Made by a program: the position numbers and the translations under genes. Under the pieces are notes generated by a model that ran no database searches, was not told the DNA's origin, and worked only from the letters and a program-made list of their open reading frames with translations. This document shows positions 1 through 8,716 of a DNA stretch of 64,000 bases, piece by piece; position 1 is the stretch's first letter, and each line of letters begins with the position of its first letter. Location: positions 310,001 through 374,000 of the forward strand of contig NZ_QQRS01000001.1 in the NCBI RefSeq assembly GCF_003428875.1, given 5' to 3'. The DNA is from Planomicrobium okeanokoites (lineage in GTDB: Bacteria; Bacillota; Bacilli; Bacillales_A; Planococcaceae).

Positions 1-561
1 ACGATTGCCAACGGCGGTTATCGGATGGAACCACATCTTGTTAAAGAAATCCGCGGTCCGTCTACCGATGGCAAAAATTTAGGGCCGGTGGAAACTGTGA
101 TCGAGCCTAAAATCCTGAACCGAATCAGTAATCCTCAGGCGGAGATCGATCATTTGAAAAAGGGCATGCGCAATGTCTATGTAGGTAGCCGAGGATCAGC
201 CAGATCCTATTTCAAGGACACAGACTATACGGCAGCCGGAAAAACCGGTACTGCAGAAGTTCAATTCTACGATGACAAAACAAGTCCTTATTACACTAAG
301 AATTCTATAACGACAACTCATGTCGGTTTTGCTCCATATGAAAATCCTGAAGTTGCTTACGCGGTGATGATTCCTTATATAACGACAAATACAAGTATTG
401 TTCCACCGACAAGCAATCTGATTGTGCGTGAAGCGCTCGATAAATACTTCGAACTTCGCGAAACAAAATCTGAAGAGTCGCCTTCAGTCATCAAAGCTCC
501 ATATTCAAATGAAGTGATTGAAGAAGGCGAAGAAGAACCGATAGATGCTGAAGAAGAATAA
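1..561 (+). CDS. pbpA: Class B penicillin-binding protein, C-terminal part
   Basis: Only the last 186 codons are in the window; the frame is open from base 1, so the start lies upstream. It is the C-terminal end of a transpeptidase domain that cross-links peptidoglycan outside the membrane. The conserved KTGT motif of penicillin-binding proteins is at about 241-252, in the context AAGKTGTAEV. The tail after the domain is rich in Glu. The catalytic SxxK and SxN motifs would be upstream and cannot be checked. In B. subtilis the gene just before pstS is pbpA (PBP2A), which agrees with this position; the symbol rests on that synteny. Confidence 0.85.
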   Translation, partial: TIANGGYRMEPHLVKEIRGPSTDGKNLGPVETVIEPKILNRISNPQAEIDHLKKGMRNVYVGSRGSARSYFKDTDYTAAGKTGTAEVQFYDDKTSPYYTKNSITTTHVGFAPYENPEVAYAVMIPYITTNTSIVPPTSNLIVREALDKYFELRETKSEESPSVIKAPYSNEVIEEGEEEPIDAEEE

Positions 562-570
562 GGTTTGAAG

Positions 571-605
571 CCCGCTCTGCCAAATAGGCAGAGCGGGTTT
601 TTTAT
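571..605 (+). terminator. Rho-independent terminator after pbpA
   Basis: A perfect 11-bp stem (571-581 with 587-597) with a 5-base loop is followed by a T-run. It ends the penicillin-binding protein transcript before the pst promoter. Confidence 0.9.
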
Positions 606-621
606 CTTTGTTTTAAATTGC

Positions 622-681
622 TTCACATTTACAATATCTTAACAATGGCTTTATATGTCCTCAACAATCGGTCGTTATAGT
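622..681 (+). promoter_or_regulatory. PhoP-box array and -10 element of pstS
   Basis: Four TT(A/T)ACA-like hexamers sit on an 11-bp pitch: TTTACA at 628, TTAACA at 639, TTTATA at 650 and TCAACA at 661, with an extra TTCACA directly before them at 622. A -10-like TATAGT is at 676-681. Direct TT(A/T/C)ACA repeats with about 5-bp gaps are the known PhoP-binding pattern in Bacillus, so the pst operon is probably induced by phosphate starvation. The -10 assignment is less certain than the repeats. Confidence 0.75.
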
Positions 682-721
682 TAAGACTGTAAACAAAACA
701 AACTATTTGGGGGCGTAACTG

Positions 722-1675
722 ATGAAAAACTGGAAATTTAAAATGGCTTCAACAATCTTAGGTTCGACAATGTTGCTGGCAGCATGTGGAGGCGGCACTG
801 AGGAAGGAAGCCAATCACAAGAGAACGGCTCAGCAACAGCCGGAGAAGTTGAAGGTTCAGTTATTGGTGATGGATCATCTACAGTAGCACCGATCATGGA
901 GGGCATCGTTGAAGAATACGCTGGAGTACAACCAGGCGTTCAGGTAACAGTCGGTGTATCCGGAACAGGCGGTGGCTTTGAAAAATTCATACAAGGTGAA
1001 ACGGACTTCTCCAATGCATCCCGTCCTATAAAAGAAGAAGAAGCAGCAGCCCTTGAAGAAGCGGGCATCGATTACACAGAACTGCTGTTAGCGTATGACG
1101 GCCTTTCGGTTGTCGTAAGCCAAGAAAACGACTGGGTCGAAGACCTGACAGTTGAAGACCTGAAAAAACTGTGGGTTGAAGACGGCACTACGAAAAAATG
1201 GTCTGACATCAATCCGGAATGGCCGGATGAAGAAGTGGTCTTCTACGCACCGGGTACGGCTTCAGGAACATTCGATTACTTCAATGAAGTAATCCTTGAA
1301 GACGAAGACATCGTCAGCGCAGCGACGCTTTCCGAAGATGACAACACATTGGTCCAGGGCATCCAGGCTGATCCGAATGCCATCGGATTCTTCGGTTACG
1401 CATACTACGTAGCGAACCAGGAAACTTTGAAAGTAGTGTCAATCGACGGAATAGAGCCGAATGATGAAACGATTGCGTCAGGTGAATACTCACCGTTATC
1501 ACGTCCATTGTTCACTTATGCTAAAAACTCTTCAATGAGTGACAACGAAGCAGCATACGATTTCATGCAATACACAATTGAGAATGCCGGTGAAATGGCG
1601 GAAGCAGTCGGTTACGTGGCACTGCCTGAAGAAGAGTATGAAAAAGGTTTGGCAGATCTTGAAGCATTAAAATAA
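722..1675 (+). CDS. pstS: Phosphate ABC transporter substrate-binding lipoprotein PstS
   Basis: High-affinity phosphate-binding protein anchored outside the membrane that delivers phosphate to the PstCA channel. The N-terminus is a lipoprotein signal with lipobox LAAC (Cys22) followed by a Gly/Ser/Glu/Gln-rich linker. The mature part contains [10 protein letters not shown] and [10 protein letters not shown], typical of the phosphate-binding loops, in a PBP-like fold; 317 residues is normal. The ATG is preceded by a G-rich SD at about 708-714. It is first in the pst operon, separated from pstC by a hairpin that should make PstS more abundant than the membrane subunits. Confidence 0.97.
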   Translation: MKNWKFKMASTILGSTMLLAACGGGTEEGSQSQENGSATAGEVEGSVIGDGSSTVAPIMEGIVEEYAGVQPGVQVTVGVSGTGGGFEKFIQGETDFSNASRPIKEEEAAALEEAGIDYTELLLAYDGLSVVVSQENDWVEDLTVEDLKKLWVEDGTTKKWSDINPEWPDEEVVFYAPGTASGTFDYFNEVILEDEDIVSAATLSEDDNTLVQGIQADPNAIGFFGYAYYVANQETLKVVSIDGIEPNDETIASGEYSPLSRPLFTYAKNSSMSDNEAAYDFMQYTIENAGEMAEAVGYVALPEEEYEKGLADLEALK

Positions 1676-1696
1676 TTTGAAGATAGTCCAGAATTC

Positions 1697-1723
1697 AGGT
1701 GAGCAGCCTTTGCTCACCTTTTG
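1697..1723 (+). terminator. Attenuator-like hairpin between pstS and pstC
   Basis: A 9-bp stem (1697-1705 with 1711-1719) with a 5-base loop is followed by only four T residues. It looks like a partial terminator letting a fraction of transcripts continue, consistent with the excess of binding protein over permease in pst operons. An upstream GTG at 1699 lies in the stem and is not the pstC start. Confidence 0.7.
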
Positions 1724-1743
1724 GGTGTGAAAGGGGTTTCGTC

Positions 1744-2670
1744 ATGGGGCAATCTGTGCAGGAAATGATCGCGCAGTCGAAAGGCAAGAAAAATAAGAAA
1801 TTCGTGGAAAAACTCATACCGGTTCTATTGTTCCTGATTGCATCGGTATCCGTATTGACAACCATAGGGATCATGTTGACGTTAATCGTGGAAACAGTCA
1901 CATTTTTTACAAGAGTAAGCATCAGTGAATTTATATTCGGCACCACATGGCTGCCTTTTTCAAACAAGTCTGCACAATTCGGCGTTTTGCCACTGATTGT
2001 CGGCACTTTGAAGGTCACTTTGATAGCTGTCATCGTCGCAGTGCCGATCGGTATTGCAGCCGCTATTTACTTGAGTGAATATGCAACTGACAATGTACGG
2101 AGAGTGATAAAGCCGGTGCTGGAAGTATTGGCCGGCATTCCGACAATCGTTTACGGATTCTTCGCTCTGACTTTTGTCACGCCGCTGCTTCAAAGCTTTT
2201 TCCCGGAAATAAAGATTTTCAACGCCATCTCACCAGGAATTGTCGTTGGGATCATGATCATTCCGATGATTGCATCGCTGTCGGAAGACGCCATGTCGTC
2301 CGTGCCGAAAAGCATCCGTGAAGGAGCACTTGCGATGGGCTCGACCAAATTCGAAGTGGCCATGAAAATCACAGTTCCGGCCGCAATTTCAGGCATCATC
2401 GCTTCCGTTGTGCTGGCAGTATCGCGCGCAATCGGAGAAACGATGATCGTTTCCCTCGCCGCCGGATCTACACCACAATTCGATGGTGACTTTACCGGAT
2501 CCATTCAGACAATGACTGCATATATCGTCCAGGTATCTAAAGGCGATGCTGGTTACGGCACAACCATCTATTATTCAATTTACGCTGTCGGATTCACCCT
2601 GTTCATTTTCACGATGGTAATGAACATTATTGCCAACTACGTTTCCAAGCGTTTCAGAGAGGAGTATTGA
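1744..2670 (+). CDS. pstC: Phosphate ABC transporter permease PstC
   Basis: One of two membrane subunits of the high-affinity phosphate importer; pairs with PstA and is driven by PstB. The protein is hydrophobic with about six predicted membrane segments and carries the ABC-permease EAA-type loop (EGALAMGSTKFEVAMKI) that contacts the ATPase. I start it at ATG 1744 because an AAAGGGG SD lies 8 bases upstream; a longer in-frame GTG start at 1699 would fall inside the attenuator stem. This gives 308 residues, usual for PstC. It ends one base before the pstA ATG. Confidence 0.95.
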   Translation: MGQSVQEMIAQSKGKKNKKFVEKLIPVLLFLIASVSVLTTIGIMLTLIVETVTFFTRVSISEFIFGTTWLPFSNKSAQFGVLPLIVGTLKVTLIAVIVAVPIGIAAAIYLSEYATDNVRRVIKPVLEVLAGIPTIVYGFFALTFVTPLLQSFFPEIKIFNAISPGIVVGIMIIPMIASLSEDAMSSVPKSIREGALAMGSTKFEVAMKITVPAAISGIIASVVLAVSRAIGETMIVSLAAGSTPQFDGDFTGSIQTMTAYIVQVSKGDAGYGTTIYYSIYAVGFTLFIFTMVMNIIANYVSKRFREEY

Positions 2671-2671
2671 G

Positions 2672-3550
2672 ATGAGATATATAGAACACGACAACGTCGT
2701 GAGACGGATGAATGGAAGAAATCTCGTCAATAAATTATTCAAATCGATATTTCTCCTTGCAACGCTGTCTGCTTTATTGGCCCTGGTCATTTTGCTTTAC
2801 CAGATTGTATCCCAAGGGGTCAATCACCTGTCGTTTGATTTTCTGGTCAATTACGCATCCAGATTTCCCGAACAGGCGGGCATCAAAGCCGCATTGGTCG
2901 GTTCGATTTGGCTGATGCTGGTGGTTGCACCGACGTCCATCATCCTGGGTGTGGGATCGGCGATTTATCTTGAAGAATACGCCGGCAAGAATCGTATCAC
3001 CACATTTATCCAGATGAACATTTCAAATCTGGCGGGTGTGCCATCTGTCGTATTCGGTTTGCTCGGACTTACGATTTTTGTCCGCGCGCTGGCACTCGGC
3101 AACAGCGTACTGGCAGCAGGCTTCACAATGAGCCTTCTGATTCTTCCGGTCATCATCGTTGCTTCGCAGGAAGCGATCCGTTCCGTTCCGGGCGAATTGC
3201 GCGATGCTTCCTATGGGATGGGTGCTACAAAATGGCAGACTATTGTTAAAATCATCCTGCCTGCAGCAATTCCAGGAATTTTGACAGGAAGCATCCTGGC
3301 CTTATCACGGGCTATTGGTGAAACCGCACCATTGATCGTAGTCGGAATACCTGTGATCATCCAGTTCCTGCCTAAGGGAGTGATGGATACATTCACAGCA
3401 CTTCCGATGCAGATCTATGATTGGTCCAGCCGTCCGCAGCCCGAATTCCAGCAAGTCGCAGCTGCAGGCATTATCGTTCTGATGGTTGTCCTGCTGTTAA
3501 TGAATTCAGTGGCAGTCATCATCCGCAATAAATTCGAGAAACGCTACTAG
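2672..3550 (+). CDS. pstA: Phosphate ABC transporter permease PstA
   Basis: Second membrane subunit of the phosphate importer. About six hydrophobic segments are visible, with an EAA-type loop (RDASYGMGATKWQTIVKI) near the middle of the C-terminal half. ATG 2672 has the SD GAGAGGAG overlapping the end of pstC, so translation of the two genes is probably coupled; an ATG at 2630 within pstC is an unlikely alternative. Length 292 residues fits the family. The motif LAGVPSVVFGLLG resembles the matching LAGIPTIVYGFFA stretch of PstC, as expected for paired permeases. Confidence 0.95.
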   Translation: MRYIEHDNVVRRMNGRNLVNKLFKSIFLLATLSALLALVILLYQIVSQGVNHLSFDFLVNYASRFPEQAGIKAALVGSIWLMLVVAPTSIILGVGSAIYLEEYAGKNRITTFIQMNISNLAGVPSVVFGLLGLTIFVRALALGNSVLAAGFTMSLLILPVIIVASQEAIRSVPGELRDASYGMGATKWQTIVKIILPAAIPGILTGSILALSRAIGETAPLIVVGIPVIIQFLPKGVMDTFTALPMQIYDWSSRPQPEFQQVAAAGIIVLMVVLLLMNSVAVIIRNKFEKRY

Positions 3551-3568
3551 AGTGGAAGGGGTTCTACT

Positions 3569-4399
3569 ATGTCAACGACAAATACTATCTACAACAACGG
3601 TAAAACAGCTGAACTTGTAAAGGACGATTCAACCAGTTCCGCATCAAAATCCGTTTATGATACGCAACAATTGAATCTATGGTATGGCGATAATCATGCA
3701 TTGAAAAATATAGATCTGGATATTAAGCAAAATGAAGTCACTGCAATCATCGGGCCTTCAGGATGCGGTAAATCCACGTATCTGAAAACTTTGAACCGGA
3801 TGGTGGAGCTTGTCCCTTCAGTTAAGACTTCCGGGCAGATCCTTTACCGGGGTCGCAACATTTTTGACAAGGATTACGGAGTGGAAGAACTACGGACGCG
3901 TGTCGGCATGGTTTTCCAGAAACCGAATCCGTTCCCGAAATCCATTTATGACAATATTGCATACGGACCACGTATCCACGGCATCAAAAACAAAAAAATC
4001 CTGGACGAAATCGTGGAAAAAAGCCTTCGAGGCGCAGCTATCTGGGATGAAGTGAAGGACCGCCTGCATGAAAATGCATACAGCGTTTCAGGAGGGCAGC
4101 AGCAGAGAATTTGTATAGCTCGCGCGCTGGCCATTGAACCGGATGTTATTTTAATGGATGAGCCGACTTCAGCTCTTGACCCGATTTCGACGCTCAAAAT
4201 TGAAGAACTTGTCCAGGAACTGAAAAAAGATTACAGCATCATCATTGTGACGCATAATATGCAGCAAGCTGCGCGTATTTCGGATAAGACAGCGTTTTTC
4301 CTGAACGGTGAAGTAATCGAATATGATAAAACGGATACAATTTTTTCAAATCCTTCAGATAAACGCACAGAAGATTATATTTCCGGCAGGTTCGGCTAA
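3569..4399 (+). CDS. pstB: Phosphate ABC transporter ATP-binding protein PstB
   Basis: ATPase that powers phosphate import through PstCA. Walker [10 protein letters not shown] is at residues 62-70, the ABC signature SGGQQQR near residue 174, and Walker [13 protein letters not shown] near 194-205, with the switch His in [10 protein letters not shown]. There is a roughly 30-residue polar N-terminal extension before the ABC domain, so 276 residues is slightly longer than many PstB proteins. The SD is GGAAGGGG. Only one pstB copy is present here, whereas B. subtilis has two in tandem. Confidence 0.97.
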   Translation: MSTTNTIYNNGKTAELVKDDSTSSASKSVYDTQQLNLWYGDNHALKNIDLDIKQNEVTAIIGPSGCGKSTYLKTLNRMVELVPSVKTSGQILYRGRNIFDKDYGVEELRTRVGMVFQKPNPFPKSIYDNIAYGPRIHGIKNKKILDEIVEKSLRGAAIWDEVKDRLHENAYSVSGGQQQRICIARALAIEPDVILMDEPTSALDPISTLKIEELVQELKKDYSIIIVTHNMQQAARISDKTAFFLNGEVIEYDKTDTIFSNPSDKRTEDYISGRFG

Positions 4400-4417
4400 G
4401 AAAGGGAGCGTTCCATT

Positions 4418-5077
4418 TTGTCAGTACGTGAAAAATTCGATACAGAATTGCATTCATCCCAAGACCAATTGATCCAGTTAAGTACGATGGCAGTTGATGC
4501 GCTTGGAAAATCGGTCAGTGCATTGCTTAATCATGATATTGATGCTGCACTGGAAGTTATTGAAGATGATGTCCAGATCAATAGGCTGGAGGAAGAAATC
4601 AATGACCGCGTGATCCTGTTGATCGCTAAACAATCTCCCGTTGCAACCGATCTGCGCAGATTAATTGTCATCATTAAAGTGGCAACGGATATGGAGCGGG
4701 TAGGGGACTACGCGGTGAATATCGCTAAAGAAACGATTCGTCTGGGCAAAGAAGAGCATCTGGCTCCGATTGTCCAAATCGAAAAAATGCATAAGCTGGC
4801 AACGACCATGCTGATGCAGGTCATAGATGCTTTTGTGGAAGAAGACGTAGCGAAAGCCAAAGAAATAGCGGAACTCGATGACCAGGTGGATGACCTGTAT
4901 GGGCAGGTGTTGACACAATTAATGCTTGCTGGAAGCGAGGATCCGGAGAAAATCAGCCAGATCACCCAGTTGGCTTTCATAGGCCGCTATATGGAACGGT
5001 CTGCAGACCATGCCACCAATATTGCCGAACAATTATTTTACCTGGTGCGCGGCAGGCATTACGATCTGAATAAATAA
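4418..5077 (+). CDS. phoU: Phosphate signalling accessory protein PhoU
   Basis: Cytoplasmic helical protein that links Pst transporter status to the PhoR-PhoP two-component system and restrains phosphate uptake. Two PhoU-type helical repeats are seen, each with the metal-binding-like E/DxxxD pattern (for example TDMERVGDYAVNIA and RYMERSADHATNIAE). The start is TTG at 4418 behind the SD AAAGGGAG; 219 residues is normal. It closes the pst operon and is followed by a terminator. B. subtilis lacks phoU at this position, so this arrangement is closer to other Firmicutes. Confidence 0.95.
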   Translation: MSVREKFDTELHSSQDQLIQLSTMAVDALGKSVSALLNHDIDAALEVIEDDVQINRLEEEINDRVILLIAKQSPVATDLRRLIVIIKVATDMERVGDYAVNIAKETIRLGKEEHLAPIVQIEKMHKLATTMLMQVIDAFVEEDVAKAKEIAELDDQVDDLYGQVLTQLMLAGSEDPEKISQITQLAFIGRYMERSADHATNIAEQLFYLVRGRHYDLNK

Positions 5078-5084
5078 GGACGGT

Positions 5085-5114
5085 CCGGCGGTCACTATTC
5101 CGCCGGCTTTTTTT
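5085..5114 (+). terminator. Terminator of the pst-phoU operon
   Basis: GC-rich 7-bp stem CCGGCGG/CCGCCGG (5085-5091 with 5100-5106), 8-base loop, followed by an 8-T run. Confidence 0.9.
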
Positions 5115-5163
5115 CGACTGGAATTTCGCATTTTGCCATCTTATATTTTATGAATATTATCAG

Positions 5164-5191
5164 TAGACTTTATGGTGATATATGCTATAAT
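5164..5191 (+). promoter_or_regulatory. Sigma-A promoter of rpmG
   Basis: TAGACT (5164-5169), a 16-base spacer and a consensus TATAAT (5186-5191) with an extended -10 TG at 5183. It would start transcription about 55 bases before rpmG. Confidence 0.65.
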
Positions 5192-5254
5192 AATTAAGTC
5201 GTATAGATCTTGCTTATTTAAAAATGATCTTTGAAAGAATTAGGAGGGAAACCG

Positions 5255-5404
5255 ATGCGTGTTAACATCACTTTAGCTTGTACAGAATGTAGCGAACGTA
5301 ACTACAGCACTGTTAAAAATAAGCGCAACAACCCTGAGCGTCTTGAAATGAAAAAATATTGCTCACGTGAACGAAAAATGACTTTACACCGTGAAACTAA
5401 GTAA
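5255..5404 (+). CDS. rpmG: Ribosomal protein bL33
   Basis: Small basic protein of the 50S subunit near the E site. The 49-residue product begins [12 protein letters not shown] and ends LHRETK, which is diagnostic for bL33. The SD is TAGGAGGG. The first zinc-ribbon pair (Cys9, Cys12) is present, but the second is reduced to one Cys (C-x-x-E, from residue 36), so this copy probably does not bind zinc in the usual four-Cys way. Such zinc-free paralogues are known to replace zinc-bound L33 during zinc limitation; whether a Cys4 paralogue exists elsewhere cannot be seen. Confidence 0.95.
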   Translation: MRVNITLACTECSERNYSTVKNKRNNPERLEMKKYCSRERKMTLHRETK

Positions 5405-5414
5405 TGAATGGACC

Positions 5415-5443
5415 GCCAAAACCTCTGGGTTTTGGCTTTTTTC
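5415..5443 (+). terminator. Terminator after rpmG
   Basis: 9-bp stem GCCAAAACC/GGTTTTGGC (5415-5423 with 5428-5436) with a T-rich tail. It lies just upstream of the yqgN SD, so it may act as a partial read-through terminator. Confidence 0.8.
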
Positions 5444-5462
5444 TTTTAAAGGGGTGTCTGAT

Positions 5463-6038
5463 ATGGGAAAAACAAGCCAGCGTAAAGAAATGATCAATGA
5501 ACTGAAGGCAATGGATCCGGAAAACCATCGGGTAAAGTCTGAAGCAATCATCCAGTTTCTATTGAAAGACGAAGCATTTCAGCAGGCTGAAGTAATCGGC
5601 CTCACAATATCAGCTTTTCCGGAAGTCGATACCCACAGGCTGATCGAAGAATGCTGGAAAGCCGGTAAAAAGACCGTGGTGCCGAAATGCGAACCGCTTT
5701 CGCGCAGCATGGACTTCAGGAATATTGATTCTTTCGACCAATTGGAAACAGTATATATGAAGCTTCAGGAACCCATTATTGAACAAACGGAACCTGTGAA
5801 GCCTGATCAAATAGATTTGCTGATTGTGCCTGGTGTAGTTTTTTCGCGAGACGGCTACCGCATCGGATTTGGCGGAGGTTATTATGACCGCTATCTGACG
5901 AATTATAGAGGATTTACCATATCCCTTGCATTTGCAGCCCAAATCAAAGAGTATGTACCTGTCGAAGGGCATGACATTCCAGTTCAGCGAATCTGCACCG
6001 AATATGGCTGCAAGGATGCCGGGCAGGTGAATGGATGA
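5463..6038 (+). CDS. yqgN: 5-formyltetrahydrofolate cyclo-ligase
   Basis: ATP-dependent cytosolic enzyme that returns 5-formyl-THF to the one-carbon pool as 5,10-methenyl-THF. The C-terminal signature GYRIGFGGGYYDRYL is clear (about residues 131-145), and LLIVPGVVF precedes it as in the family. ATG 5463 is chosen because AAAGGGGTG lies 7-15 bases upstream; an in-frame start at 5391 would run through the rpmG end and its terminator. The resulting 191 residues fit the family. It overlaps yqgQ by an ATGA. It complements folD and the gcv genes of this window. Confidence 0.93.
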   Translation: MGKTSQRKEMINELKAMDPENHRVKSEAIIQFLLKDEAFQQAEVIGLTISAFPEVDTHRLIEECWKAGKKTVVPKCEPLSRSMDFRNIDSFDQLETVYMKLQEPIIEQTEPVKPDQIDLLIVPGVVFSRDGYRIGFGGGYYDRYLTNYRGFTISLAFAAQIKEYVPVEGHDIPVQRICTEYGCKDAGQVNG

Positions 6039-6223
6039 ATAACTTATACGATGTGATGCAGCTGCTGAAAAGGTATGGCACGATTATATACACAGCAGAT
6101 AAAAAAGCTGACCTGCATTTGATGGAAGAAGAAATCAGGGAACTGTATCGATTGCAGTTCATAACAGCAAAGGAATTTTCCTCCGCATTATTGATTTTGC
6201 GCAGTGAACAGAATAAAATCTAA
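6035..6223 (+). CDS. yqgQ: YqgQ family protein (DUF910)
   Basis: A 62-residue soluble protein translated from an ATG overlapping the yqgN stop codon (ATGA). The pattern YDVMQLLKRYGTIIYT followed by LMEEEIRELY matches the YqgQ/DUF910 family, a small three-helix protein of unknown role. In B. subtilis yqgQ lies in the same neighbourhood beside gluP and glcK; those two are absent here. Coupling to a folate enzyme may only reflect gene loss between them. Confidence 0.85.
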   Translation: MNNLYDVMQLLKRYGTIIYTADKKADLHLMEEEIRELYRLQFITAKEFSSALLILRSEQNKI

Positions 6224-6240
6224 AAGAATTTCCGTTTTTT

Positions 6241-6266
6241 TGAAACTTTCCAGCGTTTCATCCGTC
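6241..6266 (+). promoter_or_regulatory. ECF sigma-type promoter upstream of ltaS
   Basis: TGAAAC (6241-6246), exactly 16 bases, then CGTC (6263-6266). This is the pattern recognised by envelope-stress sigma factors such as SigM/SigW/SigX in Bacillus. Transcription would begin about 130 bases before ltaS. Control of a lipoteichoic acid synthase by such a factor is plausible, since B. subtilis ltaSA is in the SigM regulon. Confidence 0.65.
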
Positions 6267-6403
6267 TATTAAGAGGGTAAATATTATGTTGTGGTTATGT
6301 AATATTTCAGTAAACATTGGATTAACAATTAAGCTGTAATTTCAAAAAGAAATGGAATTGATATGAATGACAAAATGTATCGAAAAGAGGAGGATGTTTT
6401 GGG

Positions 6404-8308
6404 ATGTTAAAAAGAGAATGGCCTAAACATTCAATTCTTGCAATCGCAATCATCGCAACCTGGTTAAAAACCTACATCGTTTACAAAACAGCATTTTCAA
6501 TCACGATTGATAATGCATTGCAGGAATTCATCTTGTTCATTAATCCGTTGAGCATGCTTTTATTTCTATACGGATTAGCCTTGTTCTTTAAAAGTGAAAA
6601 GGCCAAAAACCGATATTTACTCATCATGACATTAGTGACATCGGCCATCTTGTACGGTAACGTCGCATTTTACCGCTTTTTCAGTGATTTCATCACATTG
6701 CCGCTGCTTTTTCAAACCCAGAACTTCGGTGATTTGAAGTCCAGTGCAGCAGCCAGCATTTTTTGGACAGATATCTTTTATTTCTCTGATTTCCTGATTG
6801 TGCTGCTGGCAATCAAGTTCCTGCCGACAATGAAGATCACAGAAAAAGCATCTTCTGTTCAAAGGAAAGCGTATTTCATCCTGTCGGCTGCTCTAATGTT
6901 CTTCAATTTGGGACTGGCTGAGGCTGAACGTCCGCAATTGCTGACGCGGAGTTTTGACCGGGAAATGCTGGTGAAGAATATCGGGATGTATAATTACCAC
7001 TTGTATGATGTTTACATCCAATCGAAGTCACAGGCTCAACGTGCGTTGGCAAACGGTTCTGAATTGGTTGAAGTAACCAATTACGTAAGTTCAACACAGG
7101 CTGAACCATCTGATGAAATGCACGGCATTGCCAAGGATCGCAATTTGATCGTGGTAACACTTGAATCGCTTCAAACGTTCGTCTTGAATAATGAGATGAA
7201 TGGACAGACGATCACACCATTCATGAATGAATTGACGAAAGACAAGGATACGATCTACTTCCCGAATTTCTATCATCAAACAGGACTTGGGAAAACATCC
7301 GACTCGGAATTCATTCTTGAAAATTCACTTTATCCTCGTGGAGGAAGTGCTGTTTTCTTCACGCACAGCGGCAACACCTATAACTCGATGGCTGAAAAGC
7401 TTGGAGAGAATGGGTATTTCACGAATGTACAACATGCCAATACGAAAAGTTTCTGGAACCGCGATATTATGTATCAGGCGCTTGAAATTGACGAATTCCA
7501 GGATATAGAAAGCTTTACAATCGAAGAAGGCCAGGCGGTCAACTGGGGCATGAAGGATGTTCCGTTCATGCAGCAGTCTGTTGAACACATGACTGAGATG
7601 CAGCAGCCGTTCTACAGTCGTCTTTTGACATTAACGAATCATCATCCGTTCTATTTGGATGAGGAAGATAAATTCATTTCTGAGTTCGATTCCAATTCAG
7701 GGACTTTGAACCGTTATTTCCAAACGGCAAGATACTTGGATGAAGCTGTCAAGGAATTATTCGATGAATTGAAAGCTAAAGGTCTCTATGAAAATTCCAT
7801 TATTGTCATGTATGGTGACCATTACGGAATTTCCGAGAACCATAATGCTGCCATGTCTCAGTTCCTAGGGAAAGAAATAACACCTTATGATACAGCTCAA
7901 CTTCAGAAAGTGCCTTTCTTCGTGCACATTCCAGGATACGGTGAAGGCCATGTCAATGAAGAGATTGGCGGCCAGATCGATATGCGTCCGACGATCTTGA
8001 ATTTGATGGGGATCGAAGCTGATGAGGATATCCAGTTCGGTGACGATCTGTTTTCGGAAGAACGTGAAGAGTTCACAGTGTTCCGTGACGGACGATTCAT
8101 TACCGGGGAAAATGTTTATGCCGGAGGCTCATGCTATGATCTGGAAACAGGTGAAATAGACGATCCGGCAGGTTGTGAGCCGTTCATCGATCGTGCTATG
8201 CAACAGTTGAACTATTCGGAAGCCATCATCAACGGCGACCTATTGAGGTTTTATGACGAAGAAACCGGCGAGCTTTTGACTGATGAAGCTCCCGCAGCAA
8301 CACAATAA
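6404..8308 (+). CDS. ltaS: Lipoteichoic acid synthase LtaS
   Basis: Polyglycerol-phosphate LTA synthase: a membrane enzyme that transfers glycerol-phosphate from phosphatidylglycerol onto the growing chain outside the cell. The first 200 residues contain five hydrophobic segments, followed by an extracellular sulfatase-like domain. The catalytic Thr region is GLGKTSDSEF, and the metal-binding stretches LIVVTLESLQ and VMYGDHYGISENHN are present. At 634 residues it is full length. The SD is AAAGAGGAGG before ATG 6404. It stands alone, between an ECF-type promoter and a strong terminator. B. subtilis has the paralogue yqgS at the equivalent position. Confidence 0.95.
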   Translation: MLKREWPKHSILAIAIIATWLKTYIVYKTAFSITIDNALQEFILFINPLSMLLFLYGLALFFKSEKAKNRYLLIMTLVTSAILYGNVAFYRFFSDFITLPLLFQTQNFGDLKSSAAASIFWTDIFYFSDFLIVLLAIKFLPTMKITEKASSVQRKAYFILSAALMFFNLGLAEAERPQLLTRSFDREMLVKNIGMYNYHLYDVYIQSKSQAQRALANGSELVEVTNYVSSTQAEPSDEMHGIAKDRNLIVVTLESLQTFVLNNEMNGQTITPFMNELTKDKDTIYFPNFYHQTGLGKTSDSEFILENSLYPRGGSAVFFTHSGNTYNSMAEKLGENGYFTNVQHANTKSFWNRDIMYQALEIDEFQDIESFTIEEGQAVNWGMKDVPFMQQSVEHMTEMQQPFYSRLLTLTNHHPFYLDEEDKFISEFDSNSGTLNRYFQTARYLDEAVKELFDELKAKGLYENSIIVMYGDHYGISENHNAAMSQFLGKEITPYDTAQLQKVPFFVHIPGYGEGHVNEEIGGQIDMRPTILNLMGIEADEDIQFGDDLFSEEREEFTVFRDGRFITGENVYAGGSCYDLETGEIDDPAGCEPFIDRAMQQLNYSEAIINGDLLRFYDEETGELLTDEAPAATQ

Positions 8309-8311
8309 AAA

Positions 8312-8340
8312 AACGGACCTTTTGAAGGTCCGTTTTTTTT
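8312..8340 (+). terminator. Terminator of ltaS
   Basis: 10-bp stem AACGGACCTT/AAGGTCCGTT with a TTG loop and an 8-T tail. Confidence 0.92.
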
Positions 8341-8356
8341 AATGATTAAAGGAAAT

Positions 8357-8396
8357 AAAAAAGCTGTTGTTGCATAGGATGCAACAACAGCTTTTT
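8357..8396 (-). terminator. Terminator of the DUF2759 gene
   Basis: A long stem (AAAAGCTGTTGTTGCA with its complement, 5-base loop) directly after the minus-strand stop codon. The A-run on the plus strand before the stem gives the U-run of the minus transcript; it may also work in the plus direction. Confidence 0.85.
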
Positions 8397-8400
8397 CATA

Positions 8401-8589
8401 TTAATGCAATGATGGTGGAAAGCCTTGTGTGATTGCTGTAGCTACTGCAAAGGCTCCAAAAATGGCAAAAGTTCCGAAATTAAATAAAAATCCTAATACT
8501 TCTTTGTTTTTCAATGTCTGTACAGTGCCTATTGCGGCTAAAACTGCAATGAGGCCAAAAATGAGTATTAATATCCAACCTGATTCCAT
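8401..8589 (-). CDS. yqgW: Small membrane protein, DUF2759 family (YqgW-like)
   Basis: A 62-residue protein with two hydrophobic segments (about residues 4-22 and 33-54) separated by the short charged stretch KNKEV. The SD GAAGGGAGTG lies upstream of the minus-strand ATG. Position beside the metallo-hydrolase yqgX and the pattern of segments match B. subtilis YqgW; its function is unknown. It has its own terminator and is divergent from yqgX. Confidence 0.75.
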   Translation of the reverse strand: MESGWILILIFGLIAVLAAIGTVQTLKNKEVLGFLFNFGTFAIFGAFAVATAITQGFPPSLH

Positions 8590-8716
8590 ATATATGACAC
8601 TCCCTTCAACATTAACAGCCAGTGCCGTCGTGTTCTATACTATTGTAAAGAATTTAACTTGTTTTGTCGAGCGTGAAAAGTGGCAATCTATTGAACAGTC
8701 AATTGAAAAGGGTCCG

